From assembly GCA_002633005.1 (NCBI GenBank), contig NMRA01000749.1:1-62000 (forward strand): 62,000 nt of DNA, read 5' to 3'. The notes under the pieces are model-generated. The model was not told where the DNA came from and did not search any database. It was given only the letters and a program-made list of their open reading frames with translations. The translations under genes were made by a program, and so were the position numbers. The DNA comes from Phoronis australis (taxonomy: Eukaryota > Phoronida > Phoronidae). This document shows, piece by piece, positions 12,101 through 24,100 of the stretch. How positions within the stretch are numbered: the first letter of the stretch is position 1; each line of letters opens with the position of its first letter.

Positions 12101-15100
12101 AAATTTTGTTTTTCTAATAAAACACTGTTTTAAAATGAATTTTTTGTCCATGTTGCATTTTTATCTTGGGTCCTTTCATCATTATTCTGCTCTCATAGAC
12201 ATGTTACAAGTTCTACAACAGCGATGCGTTCGACCAGGACTCCAATGGACTAGACGAGCAGTGTAGATGGTGCGGCCAGGGAGGCAATCTTCTCTGCTGT
12301 GACTTCTGTCACAATTCGTTCTGCAAGAGGTGTGTCACACGCAACATGGGCCGTGCCGAGCTCTCGTCCATTGTCAACGCAGGTAATCCATGACGGTTGT
12401 TTGTGTGAGGGTGGCAATATAGTTGCAGTGTATTCACGCAACCCTTTGAAGTGTTGAAATAACAAGATTGGCAACTTATAAGGCTGTGAAAAGTAAATGT
12501 TTGACCAACTGTAGTGCTCAATGAGCTGTTTTGATCTTCCATTTCCTTTATGTGAGCAGATGAGTCTTTCGACTGGCGCTGAATAGGACGCTAGTCCAAC
12601 ACAAATTTGTGGCTATGCGAGTAAATCATTTTTCGTTAAATCAAAAGCATTTGTTATATCACCTGCTATCAAGGAGATAGCCCCCAACTGTGGGAGGTAG
12701 CAACATATTTGGTGAAGCCAGAGTCATAAATTTTTGTGCTGAGCTGTGGAAATTATGAAATTTCTTTACAGTGTACTGTCCAATTCCAGTTATCAGAATG
12801 TCCAAACTTTTCAAGTGACCAATCTTACTAGGTTCTGCTATAGTTTTCATGTGTTCATGTTTCAGACGAGGATGAAAAATGGAAGTGCTATGTATGCAAG
12901 CCAATGCCGCTTAGGGATCTAGTCGAGGAGTGCAATAAAGTCTTTGATGAACTGGAGAAGGAGAAGAGACCAGACCATCATCCGGTTCAGCATCAGAAAT
13001 CCAAGATTAAAGTCTTGGCCGACATCGACAACATCACACTGCCCATCAGCTCTATTGGTAGAGTACTGAAACAGTTGTCCAAGGCAACGTCCAGTTTCAC
13101 TTTGGTACTCAAGAAACTACTGGCCAAGAGCAGTGTTGCCGATTCCGTGGCCAAAGATGGGAAGGAAAAGGAGGCGAGAAAAAAACGAAAGAAGGTAGCG
13201 AAGAAGCTTCAAAACGCTCTAGGGCCGTTCGTGAAAATGTTAGAGTTGGCTCTAGCGCAGCCAGAAGACGCTAAGAAGCCATTAAAGACTGTTGGAGCGA
13301 AGCCATTGGGAGATAAGAAGAATTCCACCGAGGGATGTAATGCTAACTCTGACAAGGTGAAAGTAAAGAAAGAGATAGAGCAAAAGAGATCTTCTGGTAA
13401 AAGTGGGTCTTCCTCTGATGAGACTTCAAAGAGAAGAAACACACCTTTCAAGTCTTCAAAGAATAAGTTAATTGTTAAGTTTGGTTCATCTAAGAAGAAG
13501 AAAAATGAAGGCATCTTGGAAGATGCTTGGGTGGATGTTGTGGACTTGGATGATGACATTGGAGACGTTGATGGGGTGGAAGTTGATGAGATTAAAGAGA
13601 ACTCGAAAGGCAGTGCTGATGAAGATGTGGTCTCAGAAACCTTGGCTAAGATCAAGGAACTGGCACAGTCAGTGTCTACTGATCATGATTTATGTGGCAA
13701 TATTCCAGAGACGAGAAACGATGTGGAAATGGTCTCAGAAGATGAAGAACCAAACACACAAGAGAGGACAGAAGAAGTGAATGGTGATGCTGGTGAGATG
13801 AAGCCTGCCAGAAGGAAGTTGAAGATGGGGAAAGAGAGTCTGCAAGATGATCCATCTTCTAGGTTGACCAAAGATGAGGTTGAGAAATTTGGCAGTGTTG
13901 CGGACCAAGATTTGGAGAAAGTCGGACTTAAAGAGAATGAAAGATTATCCAAAAAGGGACCAAGCCATTCCAAAGAGGTATCTGGTTCTGGTTCTGATGG
14001 AAATGAATCTGAAGGTTCTGGTGAGTGTGTGGAAAAGGCAATGAAACCAGAGAAACAGAAGTCAGCAAGAAATGTGGTGAAATCCATCTCAGCAAGATCT
14101 TTAAGGAGTAACAAATCAAGAAAGACAACTACTGAGGACCAAGTGTCAGAGAAAGAACAGAAGATTGTCTCTGATGAAGACAATGCGGACAAGGTAGCAA
14201 GAGAGAGAACTAGGGTTTCAAAAGAGGAATCTAGTTCTGCTTCAGATGAGGACCTGTTTGAAGATTCAGACAAAGATGATAATAAGGAGAAAAAGTTGGA
14301 GGTCAGGAAGACAGCAAGACTTGTGATGAAGTCTATTTCTGAAAGTCGACTGACAAGTGTGGAACCGGGTACGAAAGCATCAGACCAGGAAACAAAGCGG
14401 GACAAAGGTGCTAGAAGAATCGAATCTGATAAATCTGATGCAAGCTCAGGCGAAGAGATTGGTGAGGATGAGAAGACATCGAGCAATGTGGCATCCAAGA
14501 AGAAGAAGAAAGCTAGTGCTGAAGGAAAAGGCAAGACAAGCAGAGTTAGGGAGAGAGAGGGCGCTAGTAGTGAGTCCAGTGATGTCAGTGAGGAAGAAGA
14601 AGAGACTGAAATGTCTCAGGCAGCTAGGGTAGGTGTCATGAAAAATTTCACAAGTGTGAGTTCACCTATCTAGGCATCTTCATGTGGATGATCTTTTTGA
14701 TCCTCAAAGAATGGAAAGTACAGCATGGGTGAATTGTTGCTTGTATTTTTATGAGTAGATTGTGCTTCGATTTCCAAATTTTCAGTGTCGCATACTCTTC
14801 ATTACTAGGTTCATCAGCATGCATTTGCTTCACTTAGAACTTAAAATTTTAAAGCTTGCCGCACACTATGTGCCGCAGCTTAACTCGTCTTTGTAGCTTT
14901 CATTCATTCCATCTGGAAACTGACCGTGTCATGTGGTGTGACTTTTTTATTATTACAATAGTATGACTAGGAACTGATGCTTGAAAGGATATTATCGCTG
15001 TGCTTAGAGGTTGACTTGAGCAATAAAGCCAAGTATACTGCACAACATGACTCGGTTGGAGTTGAAATGGTTGTGTTGTGTGTAGTAGCATGTGGCGGAC

Positions 15101-18100
15101 TTAAGATTATCCGATCCGTAGCCTGCTTGAGAGATCCATAGCTGTTATCTTTATTTTAGGAGAACAGGGAAGCTGAGATGGAACTACAGCAGGAAGCCAT
15201 GTTGGAGAATGACAGCTCATCCAGTGAATCGGACATCTTTCCTGAATCCACCTCCAAAAGAGGACATGAATCTGGAGCCAAGGGTATGTTGTTACTTTAA
15301 CAAGAATATAAGATGGCTGTATTATTATTTTAAATCTCTGTGAATAATTTTTAAGAAATAGAAATGTAATTTTTTGTCATCTGATGATTTGAATTATTGT
15401 TTGTAGAGGCTACCAGCAGCAAGTCTGTTGGATCAAAGATTAAGGACGTCAAAGTGAAGCTCACGAAGTTAGATCTTCACAAGCTGATGGAGGGCACTGA
15501 TGTCAATGATGATAACGTGCGAGAGAAGCCCGTGGAGAAAACACACGAGAAAAAGAAACGGAAACGTACCCACTCCGACTCTAGTCATAACTCTGAGCTC
15601 GAAGATGAAATCAACCGTCTCGCGAAATTACCTGGAAAGAAAAAGAAGCAGAAAGTGGATGATGACGATAAGGATGAAGATGACCCAGGCAGCGATGGCG
15701 GCATTGAGGAGAAGACGAAGACGACTAAACAAACCAACGGAGGTGGACGAAAACGTAGGTACAAGCGATAACAACCAGGCACCCCGTGTAGAGCTGTCTT
15801 CCTCAGCCATTGAAGCGCAGAACTACGGTAGATTGTCATGGACACGCACTCTACGTATCAATGCATATCTGCTTAATTTTCCGATTTTGTGAAGGCGTTT
15901 TCAGGGCTTTCCAGAAATTACTTTCAGTTCTTTGAAGTATCACAACTATCAACTATTTTGGGATTGTACATGTGCTCCAAATTTTTTTATTCACTGAAAT
16001 GCGTTTGTTTTACCAAGAGTTCTGCGTTACTTATGGCGATTGGAAACAGTTTCATGGAGAGTCCTGGATGTGCTTTATGATACCTGTTGCCTGTTTGTCA
16101 GATTTGAAATACAGTACAACTCTCACAGGTAGGATCTAGCCAGTCCGAGCGATTTATTGGAGCAAAGCGAANTGAAGATGGGGAAAGAGAGTCTGCAAGA
16201 TGATCCATCTTCTGGGTTGACCAAAGATGAGGTTGAGAAATCTGGCAGTGTTGCGGACCAAGATTTGGAGAAAGTTGGACTGAAAGAGAATGAAAGATTA
16301 TCCAAAAAGGGACCAAGCCATTCCAAAGAGGTGTCTGGTTCTGGTTGTGATGAAAATGAATCTGAAGGTTCTGGTGAGTGTGAGGAAAAGGCAACGAAAC
16401 CAGAGAAACTGAAGTCAGCAAGAAATGTGATGAAATCCATCTCAGCAAGATCTTTAAGGAGTAACAAATCAAGAAAGACAACTACTGAGGACCAAGTGTC
16501 AGAGAAAGAACAGAAGATTGTCTCTGATGAGGACAATGCGGACAAGGTAGCCAGAGAGAAAACTAGGGTTTCAAAAGAGGAATCTAGTTCTGCTTCAGAT
16601 GAGGACCTATTTGAAGATTCAGACAAAGATGGTAATAAGGAGAAAAAGTTGGAGGTCAGGAAGACGGCAAGACATGTGATGAAGTCTATTTCTGGAAGTC
16701 GACTGACGAGTGTGGAACCGGGTACGAAAGCATCAGACCAGGAAACAAAGCGGGACAAAGGTGCTAGAAGAATCGAAGCTGATGAATCTGATGCAAGCTC
16801 AGGCGAAGAGATTGGTGAGGATGAGAAGACATCGAGCAATGTGGCATCAAAGAAGAAGAAGAAAGCTAGTGCTGAAGGAAAAGGCAAGACAAGCAGAGTT
16901 AAGGAGAGAGAGGGCGCTAGTAGTGAGTCCAGTGATGTCAGTGAGGAAGAAGAAGAGACTGAAATGTCTCAGGCAGCTAGGGTAGGTGTCATGAAAAATT
17001 TCACAAGTGTGAGTTCACCTATCTAGGCATCTTCATGTAGATGATCTTTTTGACCCTCAAAGAATGGAAAGTACAGCATGGGTGAATTGTTGCTTGTATT
17101 TTTATGAGTAGATTGTGCTTCGATTTCCAAGTTTTCAGTGTCGCATACTCTTCATTACTAGGTTCATCAGCATGCATTTGCTTCACTAAGAACTTAAAAT
17201 TTTAAAGCTTGCCGCACACTATGTGCCGCAACTTAACTCGTCTTTGTAGCTCTCATTCATTCCATCTGGAAACTGAACGTGTCATGTGGTGTGACTTTTT
17301 TATTATTACAATATTAGGCATATGACAAGGAACTGATGCTTGAAAGGATATTGTCGCTGTGTTTAGAGGTTGACTTGAGCCATGAAGCCAAGTATACTGC
17401 ACAACATGACTCGGCTGAACAGTTGGAGTCGAAATGGTTGTGTTGTGTGTAGCGTGAGGCGGACTTAAGATTATCTGATCCGTAGCCTGCTTGAGAGATC
17501 CATAGCTGTTATCTTTATTTTAGGAGAACAGGGAAGCTGAGATGGAACTACAGCAGGAAGCCATGTTGGAGAATGACAGCTCATCCAGTGAATCGGACAT
17601 CTTTCCTGAATCCACCTCCAAAAGAGGACATGAATCTGGAGCCAAGGGTATGTTGTTACTTTAACAAGAATATAAGATGGCTGTAATATTATTTTCAATC
17701 TCTGTAGATAATTTTTAAGAAATAGAAATGTAATTTTTTGTCAAAGCGTAGACGAAACTTGGGGAAACGGCTCATTTTGTAGGGAAAAAGAGGACAGGCC
17801 TATTTTGCAGTACAATAGACATGTTGGCTTTTGCTTTGTCACTACTTTAGTTTAAGCGAGGAAGTGAGCAGTAACTTTCCGCTGTGATTGGTTTGTTCGG
17901 GTAACTTGGTCGCTGTTGATGTATAAAGGCGAGATGTCACTAGCAATCAATTTCTACACAAAATTGTGTTGGTGCAACCAGAATATCAGAGACCTGGGCT
18001 AAGCTCCGACCACCGCAATACACTAGCTTGCACTTCCAGTGAAAAATCTTCCCACAATTCAACACTCCTACCTCGCCTACCAATCACTTCACTAATTGCC

Positions 18101-21100
18101 ATTTTGCTAGGTTAAGCATTTTAGCTCCCCTGCACACTTGAGAAACGCTCACTTTTCACTCGAATAATTTTGCAATGTCTTGCGAGATCTTGATTTTTTC
18201 GGAAGAAACTAGGTCTACGGAACGCTCTCTGGTTATTTTTTAGCCACATTAGCCACGTGACTGTGAAAGTGAGTGCCTCATTGTAACATGTCAGCGTTAA
18301 GAGATTCACAAATCTTGTGTTCATTCATGGCCCTTTGTTTTTTGTGTCTTCCTAAAGTTTCAGCTCAATGGATTCTTGTCAAGAACAGTAATGGTTTTGT
18401 CAGGTACTTCTGAATTCTGATGATTTGAATTATTGTTTGTAGAGGCTACCAGCAGCAAGTCTGTTGGATCAAAGATTAAGGATGTCAAAGTGAAGCTCAC
18501 GAAGTTAGATCTTCACAAGCTGATGGAGGGCACTGGTGTCAATGATGATAACGTGCGAGAGAAGCCCCTGGAGAAAACATCCGAGAAAAAGAAACGGAAA
18601 CGTACCCACTCCGACTCTAGTCACAACTCTGAGCTCGAAGATGAAATCAACCGTCTCGCGAAATTACCTGGAAAGAAAAAGAAGCAGAAAGTGGATGATG
18701 ACGATAAGAATGAAGATGACCCAGGCAGCGATGGCGGCATTGAGGAGAAGACGAAGACGACTAAACAAACCAACGGGGGTGGACCAAAACGTAGGTACAA
18801 GCGATAACGACCAGGCACCCCGTGTAGAGCTGTCTTCCTCAGCCATTGAAGCGCAGAACTACGGTAGATTGTCATGGACACGCACTCTACGTATCAATGC
18901 ATATCTGCTTAATTTTCCGATTTTGTGAAGGCGTTTTCAGGGCTTTCCAGAAATTACTTTCAGTTCTTTGAAGTATCACAACTATCAACTATTTCGGGAT
19001 TGTACATGTGCTCCAAATTTTTTTATTCACTGAAATGCGTTTGTTTTACCAAGAGTTCTGCGTTACTTATGGCGATTGGAAACAGTTTCATGGAGAGTCC
19101 TGGATGTGCTTTATGATACCTGTTGCCTGTTTGTCAGATTTGAAATATAGTACAACTCTCACAGGTAGGATCTAGCCGGTCCGAGCGATTTATTGGAGCA
19201 AAGCGAAGTCCAGCTCACTTGATGAGTTGATTGTGTGTAGTAAAACAAACATACTGTGTAACTCAGTTGGGTTTAAGTCAAGGTCAAAGTCAAGGTCATG
19301 TTACTGTCGGTCCAGGCTAACATTGATTATGTTACCAGCACTTGGTGTTGGGACATGACGAGTATGACGTGCAATTTGTTTTAATACCCAGTATTAGTTG
19401 AAATTTTCACTTCCTGTATTATTAGTGTCTTGTTTACAACAGCATTTGATTGATCAAAAACCTTACTATGTATTGAGGAGAGGCAATGCAGACGAGTTAC
19501 GTAGTTAGTGACCCCTTTAGGTACAGTAAAATCTTGTCAATTTAAAACACAATATGGCTAACAGTTGAAATTTTTTTCGTTTACTTCGTTTAATTTAAAA
19601 AAGTATTTTTATCATGTACCAGAAAATGTATAAATTCTGATCATTAACAGCAATATTAACTTACAAGTTTGAAAATTGAAAAGAGATAATCAATTTTGGC
19701 AATTTATTTGTCTGAAGTCGGTAAGATTTGACAATAGTTATTATACCAGATTATTACCAGCCAGTTCCTCAAGTGCTGACTTGCTTTGTGATGTGGGCCA
19801 ACATAATTCAAAGTTGTAGAAATTATTGACTCGTAATTTTGTTATCTTGTATTGTAATCAGACGTAGTTATGTGTTGCACTCCTTTGTTGTTCAGTGTTT
19901 CTCTCCGTTGTTTTACTGCGTTGCATTCTGGGCTTGTGCAGTCCGATCCTGCTTGTCAAACTGCCTTGATTGTGGTCAGATAGTAAATTTTGTCGTGATT
20001 CGCAGAGACGAGTCTGACTAGTACATTGTTTGTGTCATACTCAAAGTTAGTAAGTGGGTAGCAGCTGTGCTGAACTTGGTTTGGTGTTTGAATTGAGCAG
20101 TAGCATGATTTTGCAGTGTTTGCCATAATTATGTTTTGGAGGCTATTCTTTTTAATGAAACTATTTTGTAATTATTTTCTACTTGAACTAGTGTTGGTGA
20201 AAAAATTCAAAATCAATTTTATGGAAAATCTCGTTTTCCAGTGAGCAGTTGTTGTCTGATTATCTGAGGCTATTTTACATAAATAAAATAAAAATAAAAT
20301 ACTTATGATCGTACTTTCCTTTAAGATTTGTTCTCGTCATTCTGATATGACAAATATTGCCGTTGAAAGTGAATTATGTGAGTTACAAATGTGGTTTTCC
20401 ATTCCCATTCCATGTAATGACCTCGGCCATAATCGAGGGGAATTGTGATAAAGAAAGATGTCGGTCTTCCAGAATTTGGAATAATTTACGCAGTGCTTTC
20501 AGTTTTTGAAGTACTTTATTTTTACAGCCCACACTCAACTTACATATCTGACTGATGTTTATTAAAGTATCCTGCAAAAATAATTTCATTTTTTAATTAT
20601 GAGTTTTCCCTGTAATAGTATGAGGACCCCATAGTTTGATTGCCTTTGAATCTATGGGTATCCGTGCGGAACTGCTTACAGGTAGTGGGTTATCATATAT
20701 CAAGATTTTCATATTTCATTTTGATAAGAATATTTATAACCTAAGTCAAAACAGAATCTTCATGTCGAAAATTCGAAGTTCAAAACTTTATTTTGGAGAC
20801 TTGGAGTTTCTTTTGGTTATCAATATAAAATCACTTAAAAATGAAAGGTATCTGGACTTGGAAAACGGTAATGGCTTGAATTTTAGTTTTTAATTTTATA
20901 GACCAAAATTTGGATAGTTCCCTGTAGTTGTCTGTTAGATTGCCCAAATCATGGGCATTCATGTCTGCTGCTAGTCAAAATCCGAGTTTGGTATCCATTT
21001 AACTATCGTGTGCATTTGTTTTAAAACACTTTACCAGGTCTTTTGAACACAATCATGGTTTTCGTACTATACATCAAAGCTTTTTAACTTAGCTGAGAAC

Positions 21101-24100
21101 ACTGAGAATGACAAGCCCACCAAACAGAAGAAGAAAGATGAGGACAGTGAAGAAAGCAGTTCCAGCTCAAGTGAAAGTAGTTCTGATGAAGCAGACGAGA
21201 TGGATGAAGAAATGACAGCGGAATCCAAGGTGAGTTGGCCCTATGGTGTCTTGAAATTTCTGTCAAGTTCACAACTTCACGCAAAACAATTACCAAAACA
21301 TAAACAATATGCTTATAGGATCAAGATAAGGCACACTTTTATTAATTTATAACGTGATCATTTCAGTCTCGTGACTTTCTGGCCTTTAACTAGCTGTTAG
21401 TCTCTTCAGTGGCACATTTAAACTAGATTGTTGGAATGAAGATAATTTATGTGACACATTCTCAAAAAATCTGGAATATTTGATAGTGAAATCTTGTATT
21501 TGTGGTCTGTGGCCTTATGTCTTGAAGTAAAGCTGTACTTTTTACTCAGATGTAAGTTCATTTATCATTTTACAAGACCAGTGTTTTCTGACAATCACTG
21601 TTAATGCAGATGGCAATGTCGTTACGATGACGATGATAGTAAATATAAATGAAAAAAGAATGAAAATGGCAGCTACCGGAGAAAGGGCTCCATGACGTGC
21701 TGAGAGTTTATTAAGAAAACAACAAATACAATTAGAGATAGGTGGCATTAACAATCGAGCATACATATTACAACTAAACAATCAGCCATGACCAAAGTGT
21801 TAAGTTCTGTGAAAGTTCACCAAAATATTGACGGCTGTAACGGCTCCATGAAAATATTAAATGAATATAAAAAATGACCAAAGAAAAACACCACTTATGC
21901 AAATTTCATACTACAATTCATGCTTTTGTGCACACCAAAATGCAAATGACCCCAGTATAATAGTTACTCTTGTACCAAGTTTTGCTGTGCTTCACTCCTT
22001 GAAATGCAGTGACTTGACAGCTATAGCAAAAAGTAATTCTAAACTAATACTTCACATCAAGATGGTTTCAAGCTAAGTATGGTCTTGGTTTCCCATCCTG
22101 GTGGTGCTAGGAGTTGCTGATGTCATTTGATCACTCACTGCTGAACTTTTTGCGGATGGAGGGCAGACGTTAGCATTGTAGATCATCAGCCTTTCTTGTG
22201 TACAAAACTGATTAAAGTGCGACACTTTTAGATGCTCTCTAGATGTATGCAGACTCACTCACTCACTATTTATGTCTTATCTTTGTAATTTGCCGTGTAC
22301 CTGCCCAGTTGAAGGTAGATGTGGCCTGTATGAAGTTAGTAATTAGTCAACACTGGTGCTTTTAATGAGTTTTGCTATGAATTGTGGGAAATCTGTCCTT
22401 CACAGCATGTATGGAGAAGAGCGTCTTGTCCGCCTCTTTTCTGTGATGAGCATTCGTAAGTTTTCTTTTCTCTGTAAAATGGTCAGCTGCCATGCTTACG
22501 TTTCTCAGTGCCTGTACAGAGGTATTTTGACTTTGTGATGACAGGTGGGTGACTCCTCGCAGTTAATTCCTTCATCCGTTGGTGCTGATGACGACGATGA
22601 GGATGACAACGAAGAAAACAGACTCGCCCGACAAGCGATGTTAGCCGAGATGGATACCAGCAGCTCGAACGCTTCCTCAACAGAAGGCGATAGCTCCTCT
22701 GATGAAAGTAAGTCAATAACATACTCAACTCTGGTGTTGTCTTATAAGTTTATGTATAAATATACAGATTAGTTGGTCACATGTTTATGTATAAATATAC
22801 ACCAGGGATATACCAGAGCTGCCAACCGTTCCGTTTTTACGGGACGCGTTCCGTATTTGAGAGGGAAAATCTGTGTTCCGGGCGCTTTTTGAAAAATCTG
22901 TATTTTCAAACTCGAAAAATCCGTATTTTAAAGTCTTTAAAATCATAGAAAATACGCGGCGCATTCCAGCGTTATGTTTTCTTTCCCACACTCTAAGGCT
23001 TGGAGCTGCGGCGAAATCTAGGTCAAACCACCGAGTACCGCCCTCTTTGAATAATTTAATTGATGACTAAGTATGTCTCAAATATTTTATCCAATGAGAA
23101 TCCAGCATTTACTCATGGCACGTGTTCGTGCTTGTCACTCAAATTCCTATTCTCTGCCAGCTGCTGTATCAACGATAAAAGGAGGTCAGTTCGCTAAAAA
23201 ACTTGGAATGGCGCAAGTAGAAATGTTTGATAAAACAGAAATTAAATATAAAAAGCATGAAACGTGGAAGCAAACAAAAATATTTATTTCATGTTTTTGG
23301 GAAATGCTTGCTTTCATTTAAAAAAAAAAGTTTTCTTGCTTTCAAATTTGTGTTTTTTACGCTGTCTTGCGATAAACGTTTTCTTNACAAGGAGGAGAAA
23401 ATTTATTCATGTTCATCTGGGAAATGACATAGTGCTTTTGTGCTCTGAAAATTCACTCGCCATCTGGGTGACCAGCAAGTCAACTTCTACTCGCCCAGCT
23501 ATATTCTTACTCGCATTGGCGACTGGCCGAGTGACTAAGTATGTCCCTGTACAGACCAGTTGGTCACATGATCACTACGCCAGAACTTGCCCAGCATGTT
23601 CCAGTCAACTGAGAAGTAAAATCATATCTCACAAATCCATCCGTGCTTCACAAATTTTCTCCCAGTTTATTTCAAAGTTTGTCTGCGAAGTTGAATTTCA
23701 TTGGCTAACGTTGAGTATCTTAACTTCCCTTGTTTCAGTTAAACCAAAAGGAAAAGCAGGAGCCAGCAAGTCCAAGGCGCTCGACTCTGTGTCTAGTGAG
23801 AGCGGGGCAGATGAGAGTAGCGACAGTGGAAGTGCTGACTCTGACAAGAAGGAGAAGAAGGCTAAAAAGACGTCAGAGTTTGACAAGCTGCTCAAGGCCA
23901 GGCTGTCGGACGGTGACTCTAGCGATGACTTTGCTACCCCTATTAAGAAGAAGAAGAATCTGAAGTATGTGCTCTGTATTATGTGTGTTAAAGTTAAGGT
24001 GTTCTGGTTTACCGTGGAATTAAGTGAGAGTGCACTGTCATGTAATTTCTGAATTTGCCTTCGGTTGACTGTGAAAATGTTGTTCGAATCTGCTGTAGTC

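Noticed and set aside
13209-14534. Long open frames on the - strand opposite ATRX exon 7
   Set aside because: They are serine/phenylalanine-rich antisense shadows of GAA/GAT/AAG-rich coding sequence, with no domain; the + strand has the ADD domain and correct splice phases.
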